A stretch of 64,000 nucleotides of DNA, from the NCBI GenBank assembly GCA_016716885.1, contig JADJUV010000043.1, positions 1 through 64,000 of the forward strand, read 5' to 3'. Origin of the DNA: Candidatus Trichofilum aggregatum (GTDB lineage: Bacteria; Chloroflexota; Anaerolineae; Promineifilales; Promineifilaceae). The position numbers were made by a program, and so were the translations under genes. Numbering within the stretch: the stretch's first letter is position 1; each line of letters opens with the position of its first letter. Under the pieces are notes generated by a model that did no database searches, was not told the DNA's origin, and saw only the letters and a list, made by a program, of their open reading frames with translations. Positions 55,018 through 63,900 of the stretch are shown one piece after another.

Positions 55018-56280
55018 ATGCGACTTTTGGAAAATGGTGGCGTAACAAGTGCGAAGGGGTTTAGCGCGGCCGCAACCGCCTGTGGCCTCAAGAAAAATGG
55101 TAAACCTGACCTGGCCCTGGTGGTGTCGGAGCGGGATTGCGCGGCCGCAGGCGTGTTCACCCAAAATCTGGTCGCGGCCGCGCCGGTCATCCTCGACAAA
55201 GAAACGTTAGCCCAAAACCGGGACAGCCTGCGGGCGGTCGTCATCAACGCGGGCAACGCCAACGCCTGCACGGGCGCAGAAGGGTTACAGAATGCCCGAA
55301 CAACCCAGGCTTTGGTGGCGGAAGCGGTTGGTTGTGGGTCGGAACAGGTGTTGGTAATGTCCACGGGGGTCATCGGTGTGCCGCTGAATATGGAGAAGGT
55401 AAGGAGGGGCGTTGCGGCCGCGAGCCAATCCCTCTCCCCCGCCCACGGCCACGCCTCGGCAGAGGCCATCATGACCACCGACACCCGCCCCAAAGAGGTC
55501 GCCGTCCAGTTCGACACCCCCCACGGCCCCGTCACCATCGGCGGCATGGCCAAAGGGGCAGGCATGATCCACCCCAACATGGCGACGATGCTGGCGGTGA
55601 TTACCACGGACGCGGCCGCGCCTGCCCCTTTGCTCCAAAAATGGCTCACCCAGGCCGTCAACCGCACCTTCAACCGCATCAGCGTAGACGGCGACACCAG
55701 CACGAATGATACGGTGTTGCTGTTGGCAAATGGAGCCAGCGGGGTGGTAATCAGTGAGCAGTTACCAGTCTCTGCAGCCGTTAGCCTCGCCACGCCTCTC
55801 AACCCTCAGCCGGCCCTCTTCCCCGCCGCCCTCCACCACGTCTGCCTCACCCTGGCGCAGATGATTGTGCGGGATGGGGAAGGGGCGACAAAGGTGGCGG
55901 AAATTCGGGTGACGGGCACGGCCAATGATGACGACGCCCACCGCATAGCTGAAACGATTGCCACCTCGCCGCTGTTCAAGACGGCCCTGGCGGGGGGTGA
56001 TGCCAACTGGGGGCGGATTGTCGCGGCCGCGGGCCGGGCCGGTATCCCCTTCGACCCCCAACAAACCAGCCTGACCATCACTGGGCCGGGCCTTGAGCCG
56101 CTGACTATTTTTGCCGATGGGATGCCGACGCGTTATGAGGAGGGGGACGCGGCCGCGATCTTCGCCCAAACCGATGTCCTCATCCACCTCAACGTTGGAC
56201 GCGGTTCCGGCACAGATACCATGTGGACCTGCGACTTCACCGCCGACTACGTCGCCATTAACGCCGACTACCGCACCTGA
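55018..56280 (+). CDS. argJ: Bifunctional ornithine acetyltransferase/N-acetylglutamate synthase
   Basis: Recycles acetyl groups between acetylornithine and glutamate. The 420-residue proprotein has the self-cleavage Thr190 in HPNMATMLAV, MAKGAGMI, and GDTSTNDTVL further on. The start at 55018 begins RLLENGGVTSAKGF; an open extension upstream covers the hairpin repeat. With the ArgA-like gene nearby, both linear and cyclic acetyl routes are encoded. Seven palindromes, among the highest numbers in the window. Confidence 0.95.
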   Translation: MRLLENGGVTSAKGFSAAATACGLKKNGKPDLALVVSERDCAAAGVFTQNLVAAAPVILDKETLAQNRDSLRAVVINAGNANACTGAEGLQNARTTQALVAEAVGCGSEQVLVMSTGVIGVPLNMEKVRRGVAAASQSLSPAHGHASAEAIMTTDTRPKEVAVQFDTPHGPVTIGGMAKGAGMIHPNMATMLAVITTDAAAPAPLLQKWLTQAVNRTFNRISVDGDTSTNDTVLLLANGASGVVISEQLPVSAAVSLATPLNPQPALFPAALHHVCLTLAQMIVRDGEGATKVAEIRVTGTANDDDAHRIAETIATSPLFKTALAGGDANWGRIVAAAGRAGIPFDPQQTSLTITGPGLEPLTIFADGMPTRYEEGDAAAIFAQTDVLIHLNVGRGSGTDTMWTCDFTADYVAINADYRT

Positions 56281-56415
56281 TTTATGAGAGGAAGAAAATA
56301 ATTAATCGGTGAATGGGTGAATTGTTGAATGACTAACACAGAGATACGGCTGTTTCATTAACCATTCACTGTTCAACAATTCAACAATTAATTATTCACC
56401 CAACCACCAATCACT

Positions 56416-57170
56416 ATGTCTCTCTCCCTCACCTACCTCGAAGAAACTGCCCTCAACGCCTGGCCCGGATTGCTCACCTACCTGTATGATGGTTGGGTGG
56501 TGCGCTGGGCCGATGGCTATACCAAACGGGCCAACTCGGTCACGCCGCTGTATCCGGGCAGTGGTGATTTAGATTTGGAAATGAAGGTGGAATGGTGTGA
56601 GCAGTTTTCCGGGCACGGAACCTGCCTGCGGTGTTTCGCCTGCTGCCGTTTCACCCGGACGCGGCCGCGCTCGACCAATTCCTCGCCCAACAAAAGTACG
56701 AATACCTGGACGAAACCCGCCACATGGTGCTTGATCTGGATGAATGGGAAGGAGAACCATCCCGACGAGCCTATATGCTTCCCGGACGCTCCGGGTTGGA
56801 ATCCTGGTTCCGTTCCTTCCATGCCATCCACACCGGGCGCACCGATCATGTCAACCATCTCAAAATTGTGCAGGCCAGCCTGGGCCAGAAGTGCCCGATG
56901 GTGTTGATGGTGGATGACAAGGTGGTGGCTTGCGGCCTGGGGATTCTCCACGATGGCCTGTTTGGTCTGTTTGATATTGTGACGGATGAGGGGGAACGCG
57001 GCCGCGGCTACGCCCGTGAACTGGTTGCCTCTATGCTTGACTGGGCCATTCAAGCCAGAGCCAGTACCGCTTACCTGCAAGTGACAACCGGCAACGCTCC
57101 TGCCAACCGGTTATACGCCCGCTTTGGCTTTGCAGAAGCGTACCGCTACTGGTATCGCCGCCAGAAATGA
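56416..57170 (+). CDS. GNAT family acetyltransferase, one frameshift
   Basis: The first frame gives WPGLLTYLYDGWVVRWADGYTKRANSV; the second gives VFRLLPFHPDAAALDQFL through to GERGRGYARELV (acetyl-CoA loop) and NAPANRLYARFGF. Adding one T to the T4 run at 56605-56608 joins them into about 251 residues. The N-terminal module (TLYPGSGDL-like region) resembles GNAT proteins that acetylate amino-acid or peptide substrates. It lies after argJ but has its own spacer of inverted GTTGAA repeats, so it may not be part of the arg transcript. Two palindromes. Confidence 0.78.
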
Positions 57171-57176
57171 GACGCT

Positions 57177-57205
57177 TTGGCCTATGGTAAAAAGAGTACT
57201 ATAAT
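57177..57205 (+). promoter_or_regulatory. Promoter of the thiamine operon
   Basis: TTGGCC at 57177-57182 and a perfect TATAAT at 57200-57205, spacing 17 bp, start about 20 bases before the riboswitch. Confidence 0.65.
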
Positions 57206-57227
57206 CTTTGCCACAACTGCATACGTT

Positions 57228-57324
57228 CCACAGGGAGCCGGGGCAACCCGGCTGAGAGGGTGGTTGAAGCACCACCGACCTGCGAACCTGATCCGGATAA
57301 TACCGGCGTAGGGATGGAGAAAAA
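57228..57324 (+). promoter_or_regulatory. TPP riboswitch
   Basis: Contains the conserved core CTGAGAGGG, CGACCTGCGAACCTGATCCGG and ATAATACCGGCGTAGGGA, with the P1 arm starting about 57228. It precedes thiN and thiB. TPP binding to such aptamers usually favours the downstream terminator, here at 57334-57362. Confidence 0.95.
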
Positions 57325-57333
57325 GTTAATTCG

Positions 57334-57364
57334 ACGCCACCCCTCACCGGGTGGCGTTTTTTGT
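57334..57364 (+). terminator. Terminator of the TPP riboswitch
   Basis: CGCCACCC at 57334-57341 pairs with GGGTGGCG at 57349-57356 and runs into TTTTTTTG. It lies just after the aptamer, giving transcriptional control of thiN-thiB. Confidence 0.85.
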
Positions 57365-57462
57365 TATTGGCGTTTTAGCATTTCAGCCAGTCAGCAGTCA
57401 GCTTGTCAGCCTGGCTGACCGGCTGACAAGCTGACCAGCTGACCAGCTATAAGGAACGAGCG

Positions 57463-58113
57463 ATGGCCGTGCTTATCTTTGCGAATGGGGAATGTGAACT
57501 GGGGGAGTGGTTGCGGCCGCATCTGGCTCAGGCCACGGTATTGATTGCCGCGGATGGGGGCACGTATCATTTGCTGAAACTGGGTCTGCGGCCGCATCTC
57601 ATCATTGGTGATCTGGATTCGCTAGACCCGGCGGTACAGGCGGAACTGGAACAGGCGGGCGTCGAGATACGGCGACATCCCCGTGATAAAGATGAGACGG
57701 ATTTGGAGCTGGCATTGTTGCACGCGGCCGCGGCCTACCCTGAGCAACCCATTCTCATTGTGGGTGGGTTTGGTGGGCGACTGGACCAGGCCCTGGCCAA
57801 TATTTTGTTGTTGGCGCATCCGGGGTTACGCGGCCGCGATGTTCAACTGGTTGACGCGAAGCAACGCGCCTGGTTGGTCTATGACCAGGCCACCATCACT
57901 GGCGAACCCGGCGATACCGTTTCTTTCATTCCTTTAGCGGGTGATGTCCACATTCGGCAGACCACCGGCCTCAAATGGCAACTGCGCGACGAGTGGCTCC
58001 ACTTTGGCCCGGCGCGAGGCGTCAGCAACGTCCTGCTCGGCACAACCGCCCAGGTGCAGGTAGCGGAAGGGGTGTTGTTGTGTGTTCATATCCGGCAAGA
58101 CGCGGACTTGTAG
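57463..58113 (+). CDS. thiN: Thiamine pyrophosphokinase
   Basis: Converts thiamine to TPP. The 216-residue protein has ADGGTYHLL (about 29-37), LIIGDLDSLDP (about 45-55), KDETDLELAL (about 73-82) and VGGFGGRLDQALANI. The C-terminal beta domain has GARGVSNVL-type residues. The TPP riboswitch lies directly upstream. Four palindromes in 651 bp, in all three frames. Confidence 0.94.
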   Translation: MAVLIFANGECELGEWLRPHLAQATVLIAADGGTYHLLKLGLRPHLIIGDLDSLDPAVQAELEQAGVEIRRHPRDKDETDLELALLHAAAAYPEQPILIVGGFGGRLDQALANILLLAHPGLRGRDVQLVDAKQRAWLVYDQATITGEPGDTVSFIPLAGDVHIRQTTGLKWQLRDEWLHFGPARGVSNVLLGTTAQVQVAEGVLLCVHIRQDADL

Positions 58114-58205
58114 GAACTCTGGGAACTCAAAAAATGGTCAGGATCAGGAAAGGGAACTTGTGAATGGGGAACTTGGAACCCACGTAACGTCGAAACTCAC
58201 TGAGA

Positions 58206-59267
58206 ATGGTTACGGCAATAGGAGAAAATTATAGAAAGAAGTACTATCTGATCGGTTTGCTGCTGTTGGTAGGGTGTGGGAATCAGGAACCGGCCACCTT
58301 GCGCCTGATGACCCATGATAGTTTTGCCCTTAGCGAAGCAACTATCCAACAATTTGAAGAGGAAAACGATGTCACCGTAGAAATTCTGCCTTCGGGGGAT
58401 GCCGGTGCGATGCTTAATCAGGCCATTCTGAGCCAGGACGATCCCTTGGCCGATTTGCTCTTTGGCGTGGACAACAATTTTATGAGCCGCGCCCTATCGG
58501 CCGACCTGTTTGAGGCGTATGAATCACCCGCCCTGGCTGATGTGCCGGATGACCTGGAATTGGATACCACCCATCACCTGACGCCGGTGGATTATGGGGA
58601 CGTTTGTCTCAACTACGACAAAGCCTGGTTTGCCGAAAACAATGTGCCTGTACCCCAATCGTTGGCGGAACTGACCGATCCGGCTTATGCCGGCCTGTTG
58701 CTGGTAGAAAATCCGGCCACATCCAGTCCGGGGCTGGCCTTCCTGGTGACAACCATTGAGGAGTTTGGTGAAAGCGGCGATTACACCTACCTGGACTATT
58801 GGGCTGATTTACGAGCCAATGATGTGTTGGTGACGAATGGCTGGGAAGAGGCGTACTACGGTGAGTTCACGGTGGGGGGTGGGGGGACGCGGCCGCTGGT
58901 CGTCTCCTACGCCAGTAGCCCACCCGCCGAGGTGTACTTTGCCGAAACACCACCGGATGAGGCCCCTACCGCCAGCATCGTGGCTCCGGGAACCTGTTTC
59001 CGACAGGTAGAGTTCGTGGGTATTCTGAAGGGAACGGAGAATCGGGAGGTGGCCGAACAGTTTATTGACTTTATGTTAAGCCAAACATTTCAGGAAGACA
59101 TTCCACTGAATATGTTTGTCTTCCCGGCCAATGAGCAGGCCCAGTTGCCAGAGGTGTTCACCGAATGGGCACAAATACCCGATGAACCGGTGCGGGGGGA
59201 CGCGGCCGCGATTGAGGCCAATCGTGAAGCGTGGATACAAGCCTGGACAGAAGTCGTTCTGCGCTAA
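58206..59267 (+). CDS. thiB: Thiamine ABC transporter substrate-binding lipoprotein
   Basis: The 353-residue protein has a lipobox LVGC (about residue 22) after YYLIGLLLL. It matches the ThiB/iron-type periplasmic binding fold: LMTHDSFALSEA, VTVEILPSGDAGAMLNQA, DLLFGVDNNFM, VDYGDVCLNYDKAWF and GTCFRQVEFVGILKGT. Controlled with thiN by the TPP riboswitch. The permease and ATPase (thiP, thiQ) are not found here, so they must lie elsewhere. It ends before a terminator. Confidence 0.9.
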   Translation: MVTAIGENYRKKYYLIGLLLLVGCGNQEPATLRLMTHDSFALSEATIQQFEEENDVTVEILPSGDAGAMLNQAILSQDDPLADLLFGVDNNFMSRALSADLFEAYESPALADVPDDLELDTTHHLTPVDYGDVCLNYDKAWFAENNVPVPQSLAELTDPAYAGLLLVENPATSSPGLAFLVTTIEEFGESGDYTYLDYWADLRANDVLVTNGWEEAYYGEFTVGGGGTRPLVVSYASSPPAEVYFAETPPDEAPTASIVAPGTCFRQVEFVGILKGTENREVAEQFIDFMLSQTFQEDIPLNMFVFPANEQAQLPEVFTEWAQIPDEPVRGDAAAIEANREAWIQAWTEVVLR

Positions 59268-59270
59268 AGA

Positions 59271-59305
59271 AACAGCCCGCTGATGATGTCACCGGGCTGT
59301 TTTTA
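59271..59305 (+). terminator. Intrinsic terminator after thiB
   Basis: AACAGCCCG at 59271-59279 pairs with CGGGCTGTT at 59293-59301, followed by TTTTA. The 3' end overlaps the end of the minus-strand toxin gene. Confidence 0.8.
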
Positions 59306-59662
59306 TTTGTACACTTGCAACCAACGAACTGTATTCTGACATGATTCACGATTCAGTTGGTTGAGGAGATTGAGCATTTGTCTGAGCAGTTCACCTCTTG
59401 GTAACTGCACCGAAAGAATCACGCCACTGTGTTCACGTTGCTGCTCAAACCAGAGTGCCACCAAAGGCACAAAGTCGCGGTGATTATAGGTGAGAATAGT
59501 GCGCTTTTCCGCGGCCGCATACGCCATGATGATGTCGTCGTCGGTATTCCGCAAGGCCACATGGTTGACATGAACAACATCAAAACCGTGAGCGTGTAAC
59601 GCGGCCGCTAACCCTTCCCAAATATGCTCATCCAATAAAAGCCGGATGGGATCATCGCTCAT
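59303..59662 (-). CDS. PIN-like toxin (DUF5615)
   Basis: The 119-residue protein has RLLLDEHIWEGLAAALHAHGFDVVHV, then NTDDDIIMAYAAAEKRTILTYNHRDF: the Asp/Asp/Asp-rich PIN-like ribonuclease core of the DUF5615 family. It overlaps the upstream DUF433 gene by 4 bp (translational coupling). Together they form a VapBC-like toxin-antitoxin pair. Two palindromes. Confidence 0.85.
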   Translation of the reverse strand: MSDDPIRLLLDEHIWEGLAAALHAHGFDVVHVNHVALRNTDDDIIMAYAAAEKRTILTYNHRDFVPLVALWFEQQREHSGVILSVQLPRGELLRQMLNLLNQLNRESCQNTVRWLQVYK

Positions 59663-59961
59663 GGCTTTTGCCCGGTAACGACCTGATAACCTTCTTCGCT
59701 CAATCGTTCGCGCAAATACGCTCGCGCCATTTGTTCATCATTGGCCGCCAGTTCGGCTTCAATTTCATCGTGATGGTCGTGATAGTAACTTAGTGCGTCG
59801 TAAATTTGGGCTAAGGAAAGATGAGGCAAAACATCCCGAGCAATAGACTCCGGCGTCTCTCCCACCTGCACATAGCCAATAATATCACTGACGGCCACAC
59901 GACTACCGCGAATCATCGCTCTGGATCCTACCGATTCTGTCCACCACGTCAATGTAAGCAT
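59659..59961 (-). CDS. DUF433 antitoxin
   Basis: The 100-residue protein carries the DUF433 helix-turn-helix-like core: RAMIRGSRVAVSDIIGYVQVGETPESIARDVLPHLSLAQIYDALSYYHDH. The C-terminal helical tail (about 62-100) probably binds the toxin. It overlaps the PIN-like gene by 4 bp and the upstream 44-residue gene by 13 bp. Confidence 0.85.
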   Translation of the reverse strand: MLTLTWWTESVGSRAMIRGSRVAVSDIIGYVQVGETPESIARDVLPHLSLAQIYDALSYYHDHHDEIEAELAANDEQMARAYLRERLSEEGYQVVTGQKP

Positions 59962-60083
59962 GTTGCGGGTGTTAACTGTTCCCGCAACAGTTCATCTGCC
60001 AGCTGATCCGGTGTACGGGCTTCTTTTCTGGCTCGCCGATCCAGCCACTGATAAGTCTGTGAAGTTAAGCTGATTGTATTCAT
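59949..60083 (-). CDS. 44-residue RHH-like protein upstream of DUF433
   Basis: A 44-codon ORF, ATG at 60083, TGA at 59949-59951, has a strong GAGGA ribosome site about 8 bases upstream. Its pattern is ribbon-helix-helix: strand NTISLTSQTYQWL, helix RRARKEARTPDQLADELLREQL. It starts the three-gene cassette RHH-DUF433-PIN. It is probably a second antitoxin or an autoregulator; no experimental family is claimed. Confidence 0.7.
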   Translation of the reverse strand: MNTISLTSQTYQWLDRRARKEARTPDQLADELLREQLTPATCLH

Positions 60084-60253
60084 AAACAATTCCTCATCTG
60101 GTCTTAAGTGCATTGTAAAGCAGGCGAAGCCAGAACGTCAATTTTCTGGCAAAAGAGAAGGCCAACGGTATAATTCCCCCCCTTCTGCAATACCGGTGAC
60201 AGCTACCCGGTAGGTCTGTCAGGAATCAACTTCCTGATAGGCCAATCAAAACT

Positions 60254-60291
60254 GTGGTGGTCGCAGAACCCACCTTATAAAAACAAAGGAG
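60254..60291 (+). promoter_or_regulatory. preQ1-I-like riboswitch, translational type
   Basis: GGTGG at 60256-60260 pairs with CCACC at 60270-60274. The loop GTCGCAGAAC and the A-rich tail TTATAAAAACAAAGGAG match the short preQ1-I aptamer of the Thermoanaerobacter tengcongensis type (GGUCGCAG...AACCC...AAAACAAGG). The tail includes the ribosome site AAAGGAG at 60285-60291, so ligand binding would hide it. The gene downstream is a queuosine-precursor transporter. Confidence 0.8.
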
Positions 60292-60297
60292 TTTTAA

Positions 60298-60996
<699 letters not shown>

Positions 60997-61012
60997 ACAG
61001 AGATACTCAGAA

Positions 61013-61062
61013 CACGGATGAACAGGATTTGCGGATTTATCCGCAAATCCTGTTCATCCGTG
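61013..61062. repeat. Perfect 23-bp hairpin
   Basis: The arm at 61013-61035 is matched exactly by its reverse complement at 61040-61062 across the loop TTTA; it reads CACGGATGAACAGGATTTG and onwards. It lies between the transporter stop and the alcohol dehydrogenase start and is followed by CCCCCTTTTA. It could terminate the transporter mRNA or be a dispersed palindrome. Confidence 0.65.
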
Positions 61063-61072
61063 TCCCCCTTTT

Positions 61073-62203
61073 ATGTTCAATTACACCATACAAAGCCAAC
61101 GTATTCTCTTTGCTCCGGGTGCGCTGGATCAGATTGGCGCGGCCGCGGCTCAGTTGGGGTTGAAACGGTTGTTGTTGATTACCAGCCCCTCGCTGGCAAA
61201 AGGGGGGCAGGTGGAACGGCTCGCGGCCGCGCTCCAGCCCCATCTCCTCGCTACCTTCAGCCGAACCGAGGCCCATGTGCAAGATTACCAACTGGTTGAG
61301 GTGCTGGCGTTGGCCCAAGAACACCAGATAGACGGTATCATCGGCATGGGTGGGGGTAGCCCGATTGGGTTAGCGAAGGCATTGAGCCTGGCCTGGGAGA
61401 GCCGTCTGAGTGGAGTGGATGAAGTTCGGTCAACCACACCTCTGGATGTGCCATTGATCCCGGTTATTGCCATGCCGACAACCTACGCCGGTTCCGAAAT
61501 GACCCCGGTGTACGGCATCACCCACCACCTCGCCGATGGGTCCAGTCGCAAAATCACCGTGCGTGATCCCAAAATCGCCCCCCGAATCGTGATATACGAC
61601 CCGGAGATCACGCTTACTTTGCCGCCGAGCCAGACCGCCGGAACGGGGATGAACGCCCTGGCCCACTGTTTTGAGGCGTTGTACTCGGTGACGAAGAACC
61701 CGCTCTCGTCCGCGGCCGCGTTGGCTGGATTACATGCCATTCATCATGCCTTGCCGACCTGCTTGCAAAACGGAGCCGACCTGGAAGCTCGCATAGAGAT
61801 GCTCCTGGGAGCGCATCTGGCTGGAACATCGCTGGCGACGGTAGATATGGCATTGCATCATGGCTTGTGCCATGTGTTGGGCGGCACGGTGGGGGTGGCA
61901 CATGGGGTTGCCAATACGATTATGTTGTCGCATGTGCTGAGGTTTAATCAGGTCGCGGCCGCGACAGAGCTGGCGCAAGCGGCTGAAGCGATGGGGGTGA
62001 GGGGTGTTGCGGCCGCGATTGAGCAGGTAGAATGGCTTGCCAGCCAGACCGGTTTACCTCGTCGTTTGCGTGATGTGGGGGTGGGGGCGGAGATGCTCCC
62101 CCGGTTGGCCGAAATTGCCATGAGCAGTGCCACTGTCCACAAAACCCCCCGCCCCATCACTTCGGTAACAGAGATAGAAGAGATTTTTGCGGCCGCGTGG
62201 TAA
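61073..62203 (+). CDS. Iron-containing alcohol dehydrogenase, maleylacetate reductase type
   Basis: The 376-residue protein has GMGGGSPIGLAKAL (about 95-108), PTTYAGSEMTPVYGIT, GMNALAHCFEALYS and HHGLCHVLGG...GVAHG, giving the metal histidines of group III alcohol dehydrogenases. The PTTYAGSE block is typical of maleylacetate reductases. It could also reduce other short aldehydes or keto-acids; no aromatic-degradation genes are adjacent. Six palindromes, several in the helical C-terminal half. Confidence 0.87.
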   Translation: MFNYTIQSQRILFAPGALDQIGAAAAQLGLKRLLLITSPSLAKGGQVERLAAALQPHLLATFSRTEAHVQDYQLVEVLALAQEHQIDGIIGMGGGSPIGLAKALSLAWESRLSGVDEVRSTTPLDVPLIPVIAMPTTYAGSEMTPVYGITHHLADGSSRKITVRDPKIAPRIVIYDPEITLTLPPSQTAGTGMNALAHCFEALYSVTKNPLSSAAALAGLHAIHHALPTCLQNGADLEARIEMLLGAHLAGTSLATVDMALHHGLCHVLGGTVGVAHGVANTIMLSHVLRFNQVAAATELAQAAEAMGVRGVAAAIEQVEWLASQTGLPRRLRDVGVGAEMLPRLAEIAMSSATVHKTPRPITSVTEIEEIFAAAW

Positions 62204-62283
62204 CCAATTATTTGTACCTGTGTCACCTTTGACCATCATCTCCGTCAAAACAGTCAATCAGGCAAACAGAGACAAATTGAGCC

Positions 62284-62388
62284 ATGAACGACAGCCCAGG
62301 TAAAAAAGTAATCAAACTGTTTCTCGTCTGTGTCCTTTGTTTAGGGACTGTCACCGGACTGGTTCTGCTTCTGCAAGCCCTTTTCTAA
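62284..62388 (+). CDS. 34-residue single-span membrane peptide
   Basis: ATG at 62284, TAA at 62386-62388. The peptide has a short charged start (NDSPGKKVIK) and then one membrane helix (LFLVCVLCLGTVTGLVLLLQ). It ends 26 bp before the DUF2892 gene. The ribosome site is weak. It could be a real small protein of the DUF2892-rhodanese operon. Confidence 0.45.
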   Translation: MNDSPGKKVIKLFLVCVLCLGTVTGLVLLLQALF

Positions 62389-62414
62389 CCTGCAAACCAA
62401 CACGGAGGTCTATC

Positions 62415-62633
62415 ATGTCATTCAAACCAAATATGGGTACAACTGATCGCATTGTTCGCCTGGTCGTCGCTTTACTCGTCGCCGTTCTCTACTTTACGGG
62501 CGTGATTTCGGGTACAGTGGCTTTAATTCTTGGCGTTTTGGCGATCGTTTTTGCCCTCACCAGCTTTGTGGCCGTCTGCCCGCTCTACCTGCCCTTTGGC
62601 CTTTCCACCATCGCCAAGAAAATGCAGAAATAA
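62415..62633 (+). CDS. DUF2892 membrane protein
   Basis: The 72-residue protein starts at 62415 after a strong CGGAGG. NMGTTDRIVRLVVALLVAVLYF, then GTVALILGVLAIVFALTSFVAVCPLY, are the two membrane helices of the DUF2892 family, often linked to or fused with rhodanese domains. Here a rhodanese lipoprotein follows 20 bp later. Confidence 0.85.
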   Translation: MSFKPNMGTTDRIVRLVVALLVAVLYFTGVISGTVALILGVLAIVFALTSFVAVCPLYLPFGLSTIAKKMQK

Positions 62634-62653
62634 GCAAAAGGAATTTTGAAGAG

Positions 62654-63064
62654 ATGAAGAAAGTAACGCTTGCCCTGCTGATTGTGTTGACGGTTTTGTT
62701 GGTAGCCTGTGGGGGCGGTGACGAGAACGCGGCCGCAATAGACATCGCCAATTTACCCGACACCGTAGATGCAGAAACCGTCGCCGCCATTAAGGATGAC
62801 GCCAACGTCTTTGTTCTCGATGTCCGTGAGCAATTTGAATATGACGAAGGTCACATTTCCGGCGTAACCCTCATCCCCATGGACGAAGTTCCCAACCGCC
62901 TCAGCGAAATCCCCACCGACCAGCAGGTCATCGTCACCTGTCGTAGCGGCAACCGCAGTGGTCAAGTGACTGATTTCTTGCGCGAACAAGGGTTCACCAA
63001 CGTTCACAACATGGAAGGTGGTATCAACGCCTGGTCATCTGCCGGTTTCCCGGTTGAACAATAG
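62654..63064 (+). CDS. Rhodanese-domain lipoprotein
   Basis: The 136-residue protein has a lipobox LVAC (Cys19) and a single rhodanese domain (about 40-133) with the active Cys in CRSGNRS and the VLDVREQFEYDEGHISG motif. It is an exported sulfur carrier or transferase. Together with the DUF2892 protein and the short peptide it forms a small operon, probably for sulfur handling at the membrane. One palindrome after the lipobox. Confidence 0.9.
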   Translation: MKKVTLALLIVLTVLLVACGGGDENAAAIDIANLPDTVDAETVAAIKDDANVFVLDVREQFEYDEGHISGVTLIPMDEVPNRLSEIPTDQQVIVTCRSGNRSGQVTDFLREQGFTNVHNMEGGINAWSSAGFPVEQ

Positions 63065-63186
63065 CTAACCCCAGACTTCTGCCCATCTATAGCATTTACA
63101 TTTACGATTTACGATTGTTGTTACTCTGGGCAAAGCAGAGGAAAAGTCAAAATCTTTTTCTTGAAAGCTATAATTCCCCTGAAACA

Positions 63187-63230
63187 AAAACGCCGCTGAG
63201 AAAGTTGATTCTCTCAGCGGCGTTTTACTG
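63187..63230 (+). terminator. Intrinsic terminator after the rhodanese gene
   Basis: AAAACGCCGCTGAG at 63187-63200 pairs with CTCAGCGGCGTTTT at 63213-63226, loop 12. The A-rich left flank lets it also serve the convergent FHA gene. Confidence 0.8.
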
Positions 63231-63260
63231 TTCACTGCTTACTGTTCACTGTTTACTTTC

Positions 63261-63900
63261 TTAATGCGGCGAATTATCCAGCCGGAAGCCATGCTCCCGC
63301 ACCGTCACAATGTAATTAAAATCATCCAATTCCACCAACCGGTCCCGTAGGCGGCGCACCAAAGCATCAATTGCCTGCTCCGTCACCCCCATGCCCCCTG
63401 TCTCTGGCCAAACTACATTCACAATGCCGTCCCGATCTACCACTGCCCCATCCGTATCACAACAGTTTCAACAGATGGAATTGGGCCCGAAAGCGGCGGT
63501 TTAGCACCTGCCCCTTGATCATCACCGAACGTAACTCTTCATTCAGTTCCAGATTGCCCTGGCTTTTGGGCCGTTCAAACGTCAGAGGCAAGGTCGCATC
63601 CGTGCCCACAAAGGCCAACTTGACCGCCAACGCAATCTGGATTTCATCCCCATCGCGCAAAACGGCCGTGCCGGTAATCTGGTCGCCATTCAAGTGGGTT
63701 CCGTTTTTGCTTCCAAGATCATGCAAAACATAGTTATCATTTTCATGAATGATTTTGATATGGTGGCGTGAAACCTGTCGTTCAGGTAAGACAATCTGGC
63801 AATCACTGCCCCGCCCAACGATGAACTCGTCTGTATCAATGGTCCAACGTTGACCGGCTAGTTGCCCTTCTCGGGCTACAATGACTGGCTTTTCGTTCAT
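63261..63900 (-). CDS. FHA domain protein with winged-helix C-terminus, one frameshift
   Basis: Residues about 20-100 form an FHA phosphothreonine-binding domain (FIVGRGSDCQIVLP, VSRHHIKI, DLGSKNGTHLNG). The FHA frame ends in FHLLKLL at 63457. The other frame continues DTDGAVVDRDGIVNVVWPE...ALVRRLRDRLV...YIVTVREHGFRL, an OmpR-type winged helix, so the joined protein is about 211 residues. A two-base loss near 63455 explains the break. It likely senses a Ser/Thr kinase signal and binds DNA. No palindrome. Confidence 0.78.

Noticed and set aside
54888..55802. Long open frame antisense to argJ (304 codons)
   Set aside because: Shadow of argG/argJ with low-complexity composition and no ribosome site.
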